A stretch of 64,000 nt of DNA from Alkalihalobacillus trypoxylicola (GTDB lineage Bacteria; Bacillota; Bacilli; Bacillales; Bacillaceae_D), in the NCBI RefSeq assembly GCF_001590785.1, contig NZ_LTAO01000023.1:266100-330099 (forward strand). The letters run 5' to 3'. The notes under the pieces were generated by a model. It made no database searches. It was not told the origin of the DNA and worked only from the letters and a program-made list of their open reading frames with translations. The position numbers and the translations under genes are program-made. Below are positions 7,086 to 17,393 of this stretch, in pieces (within the stretch, counting starts at the first letter, position 1; each line of letters begins with the position of its first letter).

Positions 7086-9776
7086 ATGAAAAAAATAAAT
7101 GAATTGCTGCAACACAAACAAAACAATTATATTTATCCATTTTTATGGATGCATGGAGAATCAAAAGAGAGAATTGAAACGTATGTAAATAAAATAAACG
7201 AAAGTGGGATTAAGGCCCTATGTATAGAACCTAGACCTCATCCTGACTTTTTAGGGGAACAATGGTGGCATGATGTGAAAGTAGTATTAAATGCAGCTAA
7301 AAAATTGGACATGAAAGTTTGGCTTTTTGATGATGCTCACTTTCCGACTGGCTATGCCAATGGAGCTATTGTGAATGATTTTCCTGATTTACGAAAGAAA
7401 TTTTTAAAAATAGCTCAAATTGATTATCATGGCCCAAAAAAGAACACAGGGATATTAGTGAAATGGCATGCAGGTGGAGATCGCAATTCTATTATGGCTG
7501 TCGGTACCAGTCCACAAAAACAATCCATACAACTTCAACAATCTTCTGACAAAATCATAGGTGTTGTTGCTGCTAAGGTCGTTGATTTTAACAGCATTGA
7601 CACAAATTCATTAGTCGATATAACCGATCGTTTAGTAGATGGTGTAGTATATTGGGATCTTCCAGAAGGTAGCTGGAGAATTTTCACTCTCATTGAAACG
7701 TTTCATGGTGGAGAGGCAGCAACTGAGGGTTACTTAAATCCGATAGACCCCCGCGCAACTCAAGTATTAATTGACACGGTTTATGAATCACATTATGAGC
7801 AATTAAAAGAATATTTTGGTACAACCATTGCTGGTTTTTTCACCGATGAACCTAGATTTGGAAATGTGAAAGGACCCCATGCTAAGCTAGGCGAAACGGA
7901 CATGGTGCTTCCATGGTCAAAAGAGGTATTAAGACAATTAGAAAATTCCCTTGGTCAGAAGGCTATTAAGTGGCTGCCACTGCTAGTATCCAATGGCTCA
8001 GAGCGCCAAAGTGAAATCCGCTATACTTATATGAATATTGTTTCTACCTTATACGGGAAAAACTTTACCGATCAATTATCTAATTGGTGCGTAGAGCACG
8101 GTGTAGAATATGTCGGACATCTGATAGAGGATAATAATGCTCACGCGCGGTTAGGCTATGGAGCCGGTCACTTCTTCCGTGCTTTAAACGGACAAACGAT
8201 GTCTGGTATTGATGTAGTCCTACATCAATTACTCCCAGGACTTGATTCTGGCTATTTTAAAACGTTCACATCAACCGGTTGGGATGGGGAATTTTTCCAT
8301 TATGGTTTAGCAAAAATGGGTGCTTCACTAGGTCATCTTGATCAAAAGAAAAAAGGAAGAACGATGGTGGAGCTTTACGGTGCTTATGGCTGGTCTGAAG
8401 GATTGAACCTGATGAAATGGATGACTGATCATATGCTTGTAAGAGGAGTCAATCATTTTGTACCACATTCCTTTAATTTGTCGACCTTTCCGGACATTGA
8501 CTGCCCTCCTCACTTTTATGCTAATGGAGAGGACCCTCAGTTTCCTTACTTAAAAAAGTTAATGAATTATACTAATCGGGTCGCTCATCTCTTAAGTGAT
8601 GGAACTCATATAGCGAGTTCTCTCCTTCTTTATCATGCAGAAGCAGAATGGTCCGGGGAGTCTATGCTTTTTCAGAAACCTGCAAAGATGTTAATGACGA
8701 ATCAGCTCGATTTTGATGTAATATCGATTGACCTTCTAGAGGGCAGTTCCATTCAGGATGAGCAAATCATCATTCATAATGAAACATTTAATCAAATTAT
8801 TATTCCGTATGCATCGACTCTTCCTTTAAGAGCATTTCATGTATTGACAGCTTTAATGAAAAAAAACATAAACATCATCTTTATTGATGGATTACCGGAG
8901 TATTCTAGTGAAGGAGTATCCATCGAAACTTATATTGAAGAGTGGTCTAACTGTAATAATTGTCATGTGACGAACTTAAATCAGCTAGCGACGCTCGTTC
9001 GTAGCTTTAAATCACATGAAATCATACTTGATACAGCGGAGCCTTCACTTAGGTATTATCAATACCGCCACGATGATGAGGATGTATTTATGTTTTTTAA
9101 TGAATCAGCTAATCATACAGTGAAAAATGTCGTGGAATTTAGACGGAAGCGTTACCTGTACCAATACGATGCTTATTGTAATAAAGTCTATCAATTAAAT
9201 AAAGGTAAACCGACTTCAAAGCTCTCATTAGAATTACAACCGCAAGAATCCACTATCTTTTTATCATCTGATCAACCCATTCATGTTACCTCTTCGATTA
9301 AGAAAGATTGGATTGAAATAAATCAGAGAGAAATAGAAGGAACTTGGAATGTTGAATTATTTAAAAACGTAAAAGATAGTCAGCCTGACCAAACGGTCGC
9401 ATTAGATAAACTCGAGAATATGTCTCATTACTCTAGATTCCCTCGTTTTAGCGGTACATTTAAATACAAATTAGATTTTCATATAGACAAATTAGAAGCT
9501 GATCATGCATATTACCTTGATTTAGGAGAAGTATATGAAGTAGCAACGGTTACTATAAATGGACAAGTACTGAATACGAAAATAGCTAAGCCATATACCT
9601 TTGATTTAACAAAGCCTTTAAGGTCTGGAAGTAATCATTTAGAGGTTTCAGTGATTAATACTCTAGGAAATCAAGAGCAGGATTTTCTTTCTCAATATAG
9701 ACTCCTAGAGCCTAGTGGCTTAATAGGTCCAGTAAAATTACGTAGCTATAAAGAAAAGAACCTGATTGAAAATTAA
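7086..9776 (+). CDS. Large glycoside hydrolase, GH106/GH2-like
   Basis: About 896 residues, no signal peptide, so cytoplasmic. The N-terminal half looks like a TIM-barrel glycosidase (PFLWMHGES near residue 18; CIEPRPHPDF; WLFDDAHFPTGYANGA; FFTDEPRFG; VGHLIEDNN). The C-terminal 150 residues form a sugar-binding jelly-roll with YYLDLGEVYEVATVTINGQ, as in GH2 and GH106 enzymes. The closest recognised group is alpha-L-rhamnosidase-like, but no catalytic residue can be assigned with certainty. A GTG at 7074 lies inside the GAAGGAG ribosome site (7068-7074), so ATG 7086 is the better start. Between a PTS and a GH1 gene, it probably removes a second sugar from an imported glycoside. Confidence 0.75.
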   Translation: MKKINELLQHKQNNYIYPFLWMHGESKERIETYVNKINESGIKALCIEPRPHPDFLGEQWWHDVKVVLNAAKKLDMKVWLFDDAHFPTGYANGAIVNDFPDLRKKFLKIAQIDYHGPKKNTGILVKWHAGGDRNSIMAVGTSPQKQSIQLQQSSDKIIGVVAAKVVDFNSIDTNSLVDITDRLVDGVVYWDLPEGSWRIFTLIETFHGGEAATEGYLNPIDPRATQVLIDTVYESHYEQLKEYFGTTIAGFFTDEPRFGNVKGPHAKLGETDMVLPWSKEVLRQLENSLGQKAIKWLPLLVSNGSERQSEIRYTYMNIVSTLYGKNFTDQLSNWCVEHGVEYVGHLIEDNNAHARLGYGAGHFFRALNGQTMSGIDVVLHQLLPGLDSGYFKTFTSTGWDGEFFHYGLAKMGASLGHLDQKKKGRTMVELYGAYGWSEGLNLMKWMTDHMLVRGVNHFVPHSFNLSTFPDIDCPPHFYANGEDPQFPYLKKLMNYTNRVAHLLSDGTHIASSLLLYHAEAEWSGESMLFQKPAKMLMTNQLDFDVISIDLLEGSSIQDEQIIIHNETFNQIIIPYASTLPLRAFHVLTALMKKNINIIFIDGLPEYSSEGVSIETYIEEWSNCNNCHVTNLNQLATLVRSFKSHEIILDTAEPSLRYYQYRHDDEDVFMFFNESANHTVKNVVEFRRKRYLYQYDAYCNKVYQLNKGKPTSKLSLELQPQESTIFLSSDQPIHVTSSIKKDWIEINQREIEGTWNVELFKNVKDSQPDQTVALDKLENMSHYSRFPRFSGTFKYKLDFHIDKLEADHAYYLDLGEVYEVATVTINGQVLNTKIAKPYTFDLTKPLRSGSNHLEVSVINTLGNQEQDFLSQYRLLEPSGLIGPVKLRSYKEKNLIEN

Positions 9777-9779
9777 TGA

Positions 9780-11261
<1,482 letters not shown>

Positions 11262-11340
11262 TAATCATTCTGTTGCCTATCACAATAAACATGTTGGGAC
11301 AACCCACATGTAATGAGGCATGACGTGGAAAGAATCCATA

Positions 11341-11520
11341 CACAAATACGAACAATGAACCCTCCTTCAAGAAGGAGGGTTCTGTTGCACAGACGAGATT
11401 TAGGAGACACAAGGCACGAAGACTCCAATGTTAGTTCGGCAGCACCCCATCGGACGCGGGTCTTGTGGGAGCGAACAGCCAAGTACCTAACATGTTCATA
11501 CCTATTGTCCTACCCCCTGG
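11341..11520 (-). ncRNA. Candidate structured RNA, copy A (minus strand)
   Basis: No plausible protein gene. Read on minus, this GC-richer stretch follows the methyltransferase stop codon and ends in a terminator hairpin at 11357-11382. It shares ordered blocks with 56261-56490: TGTTCG, GCCGAACTAAC, TGGAGT, TGTGTCT, CTAAA, then a terminator. Possible pairings: TAGGA (11512-11508) with TCCTA (11405-11401); GTTCG (11476-11472) with CGAAC (11438-11434); CCCA (11469-11466) with TGGG (11449-11446). A separate hairpin, ACATGTTGGG...CCCACATGT, lies at 11289-11311. Family unknown; it could be a 3'UTR element or an independent small RNA. Confidence 0.5.
11357..11382 (-). terminator. Terminator hairpin of structured RNA A
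   Basis: Perfect 12-bp stem, GAACCCTCCTTC paired with GAAGGAGGGTTC, 2-base spacer. The following minus-strand sequence (ATTGTTCGTATTTG) is T-rich, while the plus side is not, so it works for minus-strand transcription. Confidence 0.75.
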
Positions 11521-11526
11521 TGATAT

Positions 11527-12744
11527 TTAAAGCTTCCTAATAAAGACCACCTTTAGGTAATTTCCTTCTTTGAACGAACGAGTAGTTTTAAAATCGCTAG
11601 GAAGAGTATATTCTTCTTCGATTTTATACTGCCCGTTCATTTCTTTAAAGGCACTGTCAATATATCCTTTAAAGACCTTCATATTAAAGGACGCACTATT
11701 TGTGGAAGCTACAATGACACCCTGATTTTCCGTAATTTCAATGGCCTCTTTTAAGAGATTTTTATAATCCTTTGATGCGCTGAACGTCATTTTTTTTGAG
11801 CGTGCAAAGCTCGGGGGATCAAGGATTACTAAATCAAAAGTCTTTCCTTTTTTTCTTGCATACTTAAAGTACTTAAAAACATCCTCTACAATAATATCCT
11901 GAGATTCATAATCTATTTCATTCAAACTAAATTGCTCGATCGTTTTAGCATAACTACGGTTTGCTAAATCGACACTAGTCGTCTTAGAAGCGCCACCCAA
12001 TGCAGCATAGACAGAAAAAGCTCCAGTATAGGAAAAAGTATTTAATACGTTCTTATCTTTCGAATAGTGCTCACGAATTTTTTGCCGTACCTCTCTTTGA
12101 TCTAAGAAAATCCCAACCATTGCTCCTTCATTTAAATAGACTGCAAATTGTACGCCGTTTTCTTTGATAAGGAGAGGAAAATTCGCTTTTTCTCCTTTCA
12201 CAAAGTCATCATCTTCTACGTATTTACCACCGTGCTCAAAACGCTTTTTCTCATAAATTCCTTTATAATCACTGACTGATTCAAGCGCTTCTATAATAGC
12301 GTCCTTAAACTGATAAATGCCTTTACTATACCAATTTAGCAAATAATATCCGTCGAAATAATCAATTGTCACTCCTCCGATACCATCTCCCTCGGCATTA
12401 AATACACGAAAAGCATTTGTCACTTCACTTTGAAACAGGCTCGCTCTAGCTTCTATTGCTGCTTTCAATTTCCTTTGGAAAAAATCCGTATTGATTTGTT
12501 CATTTTCTTTGTCGCTAAGTACCCAGCCATACCCTTTATTTTGCTTCCCATAATAAGCTTTTGCGATAAATTGATGCCGTTCATCTACTAACCTTATAAT
12601 ACTTCCTTCCTCTTTTAGATCATTTAACTGTTCAAATTGTTCTTTATTCAAAAGAGGGTAACCAGCCTTAAGTGGCTTCACGGCTTTGGCTTTTACTTTT
12701 AACGTTACTTCATTCGGCATAAACTCTACATCCTCATCATTCAT
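11527..12744 (-). CDS. Class I SAM-dependent rRNA methyltransferase (RlmI/YwbD family)
   Basis: 405 residues. An N-terminal PUA-like RNA-binding domain (about 10-90) is followed by an RlmI-type central region and a Rossmann methyltransferase domain (about 185-405) with the SAM-binding VLNTFSYTGAFS and the catalytic-loop motif LDPPSFARSK. The family methylates bases of 23S rRNA; the target nucleotide cannot be read here. The ATG at 12744 has no strong ribosome site; ATG at 12720 (9th codon), preceded by GAGGA, is an alternative. It is a single gene followed directly by structured RNA A. Confidence 0.85.
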   Translation of the reverse strand: MNDEDVEFMPNEVTLKVKAKAVKPLKAGYPLLNKEQFEQLNDLKEEGSIIRLVDERHQFIAKAYYGKQNKGYGWVLSDKENEQINTDFFQRKLKAAIEARASLFQSEVTNAFRVFNAEGDGIGGVTIDYFDGYYLLNWYSKGIYQFKDAIIEALESVSDYKGIYEKKRFEHGGKYVEDDDFVKGEKANFPLLIKENGVQFAVYLNEGAMVGIFLDQREVRQKIREHYSKDKNVLNTFSYTGAFSVYAALGGASKTTSVDLANRSYAKTIEQFSLNEIDYESQDIIVEDVFKYFKYARKKGKTFDLVILDPPSFARSKKMTFSASKDYKNLLKEAIEITENQGVIVASTNSASFNMKVFKGYIDSAFKEMNGQYKIEEEYTLPSDFKTTRSFKEGNYLKVVFIRKL

Positions 12745-13056
12745 ATTCTCAATATTTTTTATTGTACCTTTTTTGAGCTAGAATAACTAGTTTGCCCAAT
12801 TTGTCGAATCAAGTCTCTATCACTATATTTTTTTAAGTAAGCTCAACAACAGAATTTTTTTTAGTAGTATGGCTCACTTCGGCTCGCTCCTAACAAATTA
12901 TGTAATCCATAATTATACATAAATAAATTCAGGAGCCCATTTATGCTCTTATAAAGAACAAAAAAAATAAAAGGGGGCAAATCCCCTCTCACTTTTTCAG
13001 CCAACAGAAGCTAGTCACGTTTCAGCCCCTTTGAAACTTATCTATTTTTTCTAAAA
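12745..13056. other. Intergenic region with small hairpins
   Basis: 312 bp without a gene. Apart from the terminator listed below it holds AATTATG...CATAATT (about 12897-12915) and GTTTCA...TGAAAC (about 13019-13036), both short inverted repeats. No promoter or ORF could be assigned. Confidence 0.4.
12958..12987 (-). terminator. Intrinsic terminator of GNAT gene
   Basis: AGGGG/CCCCT stem (12972-12976 with 12983-12987); on the minus strand it is followed by TTTTATTTTTTTT. It lies downstream of the acetyltransferase gene. Confidence 0.8.
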
Positions 13057-13512
13057 CTATAATTCTTTGGTCATATAAATGCTATTAGCATCCTCTTTAT
13101 AGTTAGAGAAAGGCTTACAGCTAGAGAAACCAAAGCTTTCATACAGTTTTACGGCTGGTTTAAAAACTTCCATAGAGCCTGTTTCTAAGCTTAATCTTTG
13201 ATAGCCTCTCTTAGTTGCTTCATCAATGATATGCTGTAGCATCTCTCTAGCTACACCTTTCCTTAAATGATTAGGTGCCGTTTTCATCGACTTCACCTCA
13301 CCATGAGCTGGTTCAATTTCTTGAAGAGCACCACAGCCCACAATCACTTGATCTTCCCAGGCACTCCAAAAGGTTATTTCTGGCTTCTTTAAAGCTTCTA
13401 GGTCAAGTGCGTGCTTACTCTCAGGCGGGGAATGTTTCCTCATACTTTTAATATGATCAAAAATTAATTCTGCTACTTCGTCACTCGATAAATCGTCTAC
13501 TTTTATAAACAT
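13057..13512 (-). CDS. GNAT family N-acetyltransferase
   Basis: 151 residues, a single GNAT domain. The acetyl-CoA pyrophosphate loop is in LRKGVAREMLQHIIDEA (about 95-111), preceded by the beta-4 strand VKSMKTAP and followed by LSLETG...KLYESFGF, all family landmarks. It transfers an acetyl group from acetyl-CoA to an unidentified amine. GAGGAG precedes the ATG by 8 bases. The gene is a single unit with its own terminator; repeat copy 1 begins 33 bp upstream of its start. Confidence 0.88.
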   Translation of the reverse strand: MFIKVDDLSSDEVAELIFDHIKSMRKHSPPESKHALDLEALKKPEITFWSAWEDQVIVGCGALQEIEPAHGEVKSMKTAPNHLRKGVAREMLQHIIDEATKRGYQRLSLETGSMEVFKPAVKLYESFGFSSCKPFSNYKEDANSIYMTKEL

Positions 13513-13544
13513 ATCGCGATCTCCTCTTTCAAATGATTACTACT

Positions 13545-13797
13545 TGAATCAATTTCATAATTCTTACCTTATAATGAGAACCGAACGATTAGGTTTTTGA
13601 TTTTCACTTTAGGTAGATGCTTTCCCAAGGGCTGTCTTCAGCTAACTCCGACTACGCAGAGCTTCGTCAGAGTGGATTTTCAAATGACGCTGATCCTTTG
13701 GGAGTCACTACCTACCGTTTCAATCATGAAGTTAATTCGGTTTAAAACATATTTTATAAGAAACGTTCGGTTTTAGAGCAATTATGAAATTCACTCA
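13545..13797 (+). repeat. MITE-like interspersed repeat, copy 1 (253 bp)
   Basis: The element starts TGAATCAATTTCATAAT and ends ATTATGAAATTCACTCA; these termini are inverted repeats matching at 15 of 17 positions. An inner pair, AACCGAACG (13579-13587) and CGTTCGGTT (13764-13772), nests inside. The core carries TAGGTAG...CTACCTA arms and a smaller hairpin. About 13 bp near the right end that copies 2 and 4 have are missing. No clear target-site duplication was seen. Confidence 0.85.
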
Positions 13798-13900
13798 CTT
13801 ATTATATTCCTATATTTATTTGAAGAGAAAATTTTGTTAGATAACCTTACGATTCATTTTAAAGGTTAGTGACTTCTATTATTTAATGTTTGTCCTATGC

Positions 13901-14641
13901 TCATGATTTCTTAATATACTGAAGCCTTTTCGGATTATGTTTCACCAACCATAATTCTGCTTCTGGTATGAACCAACTACCGAACTGCTTTAAGAACATG
14001 ATGATTTTATGAGGATCGTTAATGGGTTCAATCGCATATTCTAAGGCCATTCTCATCTCTTTTTCTCGTTCTGGATTATATTGAGAGAATCGTTTATAAG
14101 CAGGATAAAGATCGCGAGTATAACGATTATTTTCTCCTATGAAAAGCGCTGCTCCAGCACGAATCAGTATTTTCATAATCCATTGACAGCAATCTAAAAT
14201 ATCCGCTTCTCCCTCATTGTTTTGTAAATCATCTATAGCTACTTGAATTTGATTTTCTAAAGGAAGCAGGTGTTGGTTAGCTAGATTTTGATCAGCCTTA
14301 AATCTCGGAAGTCTAGGTTGTATGTTTTCCCCATAAACACAAAGACTGTACGTTTGAATCATAAAAGAAAGCATATAAGAGCTATGCAGGTCAAACAAAG
14401 CTTCTTTTTCTACAATATTACTCTCTATATCTACTATAACAGGATAGTCTTTCATTAATTCTTTCTTAGATAAAGTAAATGGAGTTAAATCCTTTTGTAC
14501 GTTTTTAGATAAAACAATAATTGTATCTAAATCTGATATACCATCTATACTATTTCCGTTAGCTATTGAGCCCCTAATATAGATACTATGCAGTTCTGAA
14601 CCGAAGAAGCTTTTGGCTATCTTCACATAATCACGAATCAA
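13901..14641 (-). CDS. Nucleotidyltransferase-domain protein
   Basis: 246 residues. The N-terminus has the polymerase-beta-type nucleotidyltransferase signature IRGSIANGNSIDGISDLDT: the GS pair at 24-25 and two metal-binding Asp at 37 and 39. The rest is helical and resembles the C-terminal helical domain of aminoglycoside adenylyltransferase-like proteins. It could adenylylate a small molecule, but the acceptor is unknown and resistance should not be assumed. Start is a TTG with a weak AGGAAA ribosome site. No terminator was obvious downstream. Confidence 0.75.
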   Translation of the reverse strand: MIRDYVKIAKSFFGSELHSIYIRGSIANGNSIDGISDLDTIIVLSKNVQKDLTPFTLSKKELMKDYPVIVDIESNIVEKEALFDLHSSYMLSFMIQTYSLCVYGENIQPRLPRFKADQNLANQHLLPLENQIQVAIDDLQNNEGEADILDCCQWIMKILIRAGAALFIGENNRYTRDLYPAYKRFSQYNPEREKEMRMALEYAIEPINDPHKIIMFLKQFGSWFIPEAELWLVKHNPKRLQYIKKS

Positions 14642-14816
14642 TGCTTTTTTTCCTATACTTACTTTATTTACACTTGCCTCATTAATTAAATAACCTGAAG
14701 AATCTACTCTACAAAATTGACCGAGTTCTTTTATAATGTTAAATCAACGTCCTTTTATATAATTTTCGTATAAAACCATACTTTAACGATTTATAAGTCT
14801 AGTCTAACTGGAGTAC

Positions 14817-15122
14817 TTATGTATTCCAAATATTTTTCCTCAAATATTCTAAAATATAAAATTGTAGGCATAAAAAGATTGGGATAAAAAAAGGAAAAAC
14901 GAATATTCCTAAACTCGCAAACAAACCTTCAGCTGGTTTTAAAAAAGTTTGAGGAGCAACTTTAGCAAATATAACAGCGGCCGAGCATAAGAGCAAAGAT
15001 TGAATGAACGTTCCAATCCCTAAACCAAGCCATTTATTCTCTTTCCATTTAGCGACCATTAAGCAAACAATCGTCGAAATTAGAAAAGATACGAAAAAGA
15101 CTGACATTCCTAAAATCTTCAA
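14817..15122 (-). CDS. Small membrane protein, function unknown
   Basis: 101 residues with three predicted membrane helices (about 3-25, 32-55, 68-92) separated by short charged loops (WKENK; KNIWNT at the end). I do not recognise the family. TTG start with AAGGAG 9 bases upstream. It lies between the nucleotidyltransferase and the PAF-acetylhydrolase-like gene, on the same strand, without obvious functional linkage. Confidence 0.6.
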   Translation of the reverse strand: MKILGMSVFFVSFLISTIVCLMVAKWKENKWLGLGIGTFIQSLLLCSAAVIFAKVAPQTFLKPAEGLFASLGIFVFPFFIPIFLCLQFYILEYLRKNIWNT

Positions 15123-15196
15123 CTCTCTCTACTCCTTCACGAAAATAATACCATTTTAGTTTAGCTCTAACATTGACAAGCAAAGACTTTTCTCCA

Positions 15197-16522
15197 TTAA
15201 TGCTCTGCGTTTATTAAATGTTGCTCTAAAAAGTGTAAAACCGTTTCATTTATCTGTGCATGTTGTTCCTTTGCAGCTACCTTGCCAGTCATCCCTATCC
15301 AAGAAGTAATCGGTGATAATAAAGGAAAATCGGTGAAATCCATATGAAGGGCTCCATCTATAGAAATCATATATTCTTTACCACTAATTTCTTCAATTCT
15401 TTCATAAAACTCATCTAAATATTGAGCATCATCTATAAGTATTGGTAATAATTCTTCATCGCTTGTCATGGTTAAAAACGGCTGGTCAACCCCAAGCTGA
15501 TATGCTTCACCATATGGAAATCCATCCATATTAATCCCTACTTTAAAGCGACTATCGACAGCTAGCGTATGGCTGGCAGCTGCTCCACCGAATGAATGTC
15601 CCAAATATCCAAGACGATTCAAATCTAGCTTACCTTCTAATTGCTCCAACCAGCTATGGTCTGCAATACTGCCAGCATTAACTTCTTCTACCCAGTTGGC
15701 AACACTTTGTGCATCTTCACTCCACTCTATTACATAAGGATCCATGATCTCTGGTTCTTGACTGAAAGGAGCATCATTTAACCCTGGTATCGAGCCATCA
15801 GGAAAAACGGTTCCTAACGAATAATAGGTATGGTCGATACTAATCACGATATATCCATGACTAGCTAACTCATTCATTTGGAATTGACTTTGACTTCTGT
15901 TACTACCATAACCGTGTGAAAACAATAAAACAGGAAAGTTTTTGTTTGATTTTAATAAAGGTGCCTTTTCCCATGCAAATGTTTCTTGCTTCACAAAGGA
16001 CTGTAATAAAAAGCCTGGAATTCCGTTTTCTTTTGAAAAATCCTTCATATATAGCGCTGGATGAGAATGGTAAGGAGCTTTTTGACCATCTTTAACTTCA
16101 TTAGTTGGATACCACATTTGAACCATTAACCGTCTAGGCGCTTTCTCTGTTACCCATTTTTCCTCTCTATTATGATCTGTTATCTCGAAAGACTGAGTTC
16201 CTACTTTATAACTACCTGTAGGCTCATGGAAAGTAGACCAAGGAAATAAATAGCTTGGTAGTAGAAATGCCAATAATAAAAAGCCCGTAAAGGTTATTTT
16301 CTGTTTGAGGGTAAATGTACTTTCCCTCCGGTAAAGCCTCCAGCATAGAAGAATTGGTAGTATATAGAGAGGAATCATCGGCCAGCGCCAATCCCCCATA
16401 ATAAAAATAGCCATAAGTAATACGAATAGAATGATTTGAAAAGAAAAGTGTAACCCCCTCCTTTTCAATGTTAATAATGAACATAATAAAACCAAAAAGA
16501 AGGTAATCTCTATTAAATTCAT
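15197..16522 (-). CDS. PAF-acetylhydrolase-like alpha/beta hydrolase with membrane N-terminus
   Basis: 441 residues. The first 110 residues contain about four membrane helices; the rest is an alpha/beta hydrolase. The nucleophile elbow is GHSFGGAA (near 315) and the oxyanion region is LLFSHGYGSNRSQ (near 200), both as in platelet-activating-factor acetylhydrolase and dienelactone-hydrolase relatives. A late HMDF is the probable catalytic His. It likely hydrolyses a short-chain ester, with the catalytic domain probably outside the membrane; the substrate is unknown. GAGGTG lies 6 bases before the ATG. Confidence 0.8.
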   Translation of the reverse strand: MNLIEITFFLVLLCSLLTLKRRGLHFSFQIILFVLLMAIFIMGDWRWPMIPLYILPILLCWRLYRRESTFTLKQKITFTGFLLLAFLLPSYLFPWSTFHEPTGSYKVGTQSFEITDHNREEKWVTEKAPRRLMVQMWYPTNEVKDGQKAPYHSHPALYMKDFSKENGIPGFLLQSFVKQETFAWEKAPLLKSNKNFPVLLFSHGYGSNRSQSQFQMNELASHGYIVISIDHTYYSLGTVFPDGSIPGLNDAPFSQEPEIMDPYVIEWSEDAQSVANWVEEVNAGSIADHSWLEQLEGKLDLNRLGYLGHSFGGAAASHTLAVDSRFKVGINMDGFPYGEAYQLGVDQPFLTMTSDEELLPILIDDAQYLDEFYERIEEISGKEYMISIDGALHMDFTDFPLLSPITSWIGMTGKVAAKEQHAQINETVLHFLEQHLINAEH

Positions 16523-16702
16523 TTTGCAGCACCTCTTCTCTTTGATTATTGTATAAAATTCCCTTTATTTACTCTTTACGTAATGGTTTCTGTAAAGTTT
16601 CAAAATGTCTATAAAACTTATGCAAAATAAAAAAATACGTTTATTCTGATTGTGAAAGGGAACAGAAAAATATATTCATTTCATATTTGAGGAGGCAATA
16701 AT

Positions 16703-16978
16703 ATGACAACCGTATTAGCTGGAATTCAATTGTTACCAAATCAAAAGGAAGATCATACAGGAGGAACCATTAAGCAAGTCTTAGAAATGATTGAAAGCGC
16801 TGGTGTCCGTTATGAAGTCGGTGCTCTTGAAACCGTTGTTGAGGGAGATTATGAAACTATCCTAAGCTTAATCAAAGATATTCATGAAAAAGTAGTCGAT
16901 CTAGGTGTAAATGAATATTCAACCAATATAAAAATTCATTATCGTTCAGAAGGTGTTTCTTTTGAAGATAAATTTTAA
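16703..16978 (+). CDS. MTH1187/YqgV family thiamine-binding protein
   Basis: 91 residues, matching the whole length of the MTH1187 (DUF77) family: an alternating beta-alpha fold opening with a hydrophobic strand (VLAGIQLLP) and ending IKIHYRSEG. Family members form oligomers that bind thiamine or related pyrimidines in the cytoplasm. GAGGAGG lies 9 bases before the ATG. It is a single gene with a strong terminator and no thiamine genes nearby, so its physiological partner cannot be inferred. Confidence 0.85.
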   Translation: MTTVLAGIQLLPNQKEDHTGGTIKQVLEMIESAGVRYEVGALETVVEGDYETILSLIKDIHEKVVDLGVNEYSTNIKIHYRSEGVSFEDKF

Positions 16979-17013
16979 TCATCGCCAGACATAACAAATC
17001 AAGGATTTCACTA

Positions 17014-17058
17014 TAAAAGCTGCTGACTTTATTAAAAGTTAGACAGCTTTTATTTTTC
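17014..17058 (+). terminator. Intrinsic terminator of yqgV-like gene
   Basis: TAAAAGCTG (17014-17022) pairs with CAGCTTTTA (17044-17052), with inner ACTTT/AAAGT; a T-rich tail follows. The remaining stretch to 17393 is AT-rich and holds only the promoter described next. Confidence 0.85.
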
Positions 17059-17288
17059 TTTCTCTAAAGTTAGAATATGGCTACTTCCAACCTCTTTCCG
17101 TTTTCAATGAGAATCTTACCTCATTATAAAAAATCACAAAAAACTTCGTCGTAAAACCTAACAAAGTAACACCGTTCTTCCTTTGGTCATTTTATACTTA
17201 CAATCATATCTACCTTACCTTTTTCTTATCACTTTTGATGATGCTTTATATGTTATAGCAGATTATCTTACGTTCATTTTTAGAGACT

Positions 17289-17318
17289 TTGACCAATTAT
17301 TCTCGTCTGCTTTAGATA
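17289..17318 (+). promoter_or_regulatory. Putative sigma-A promoter of flavoprotein gene
   Basis: TTGACC (17289-17294) and TAGATA (17313-17318) with an 18-base spacer, about 75 bp upstream of the start codon. Confidence 0.45.
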
Positions 17319-17393
17319 TAGTATCTATGCTCAAAAAGTAATCTGGATGATAGTATAACTTTAACCATTTCATTAGGCAGGGGGAAATGAAGC

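Noticed and set aside
11262-11526. IS200/IS605 end or TnpB guide-RNA remnant
   Set aside because: The hairpins suggested it, but no TnpA or TnpB coding trace lies beside either copy, and the second copy follows xynB directly. Kept only as an alternative reading.
11313-11540. 75-codon open frame opposite structured RNA A
   Set aside because: No ribosome site or family resemblance, it runs through a perfect hairpin, and the homologous stretch at 56261 has no matching frame.
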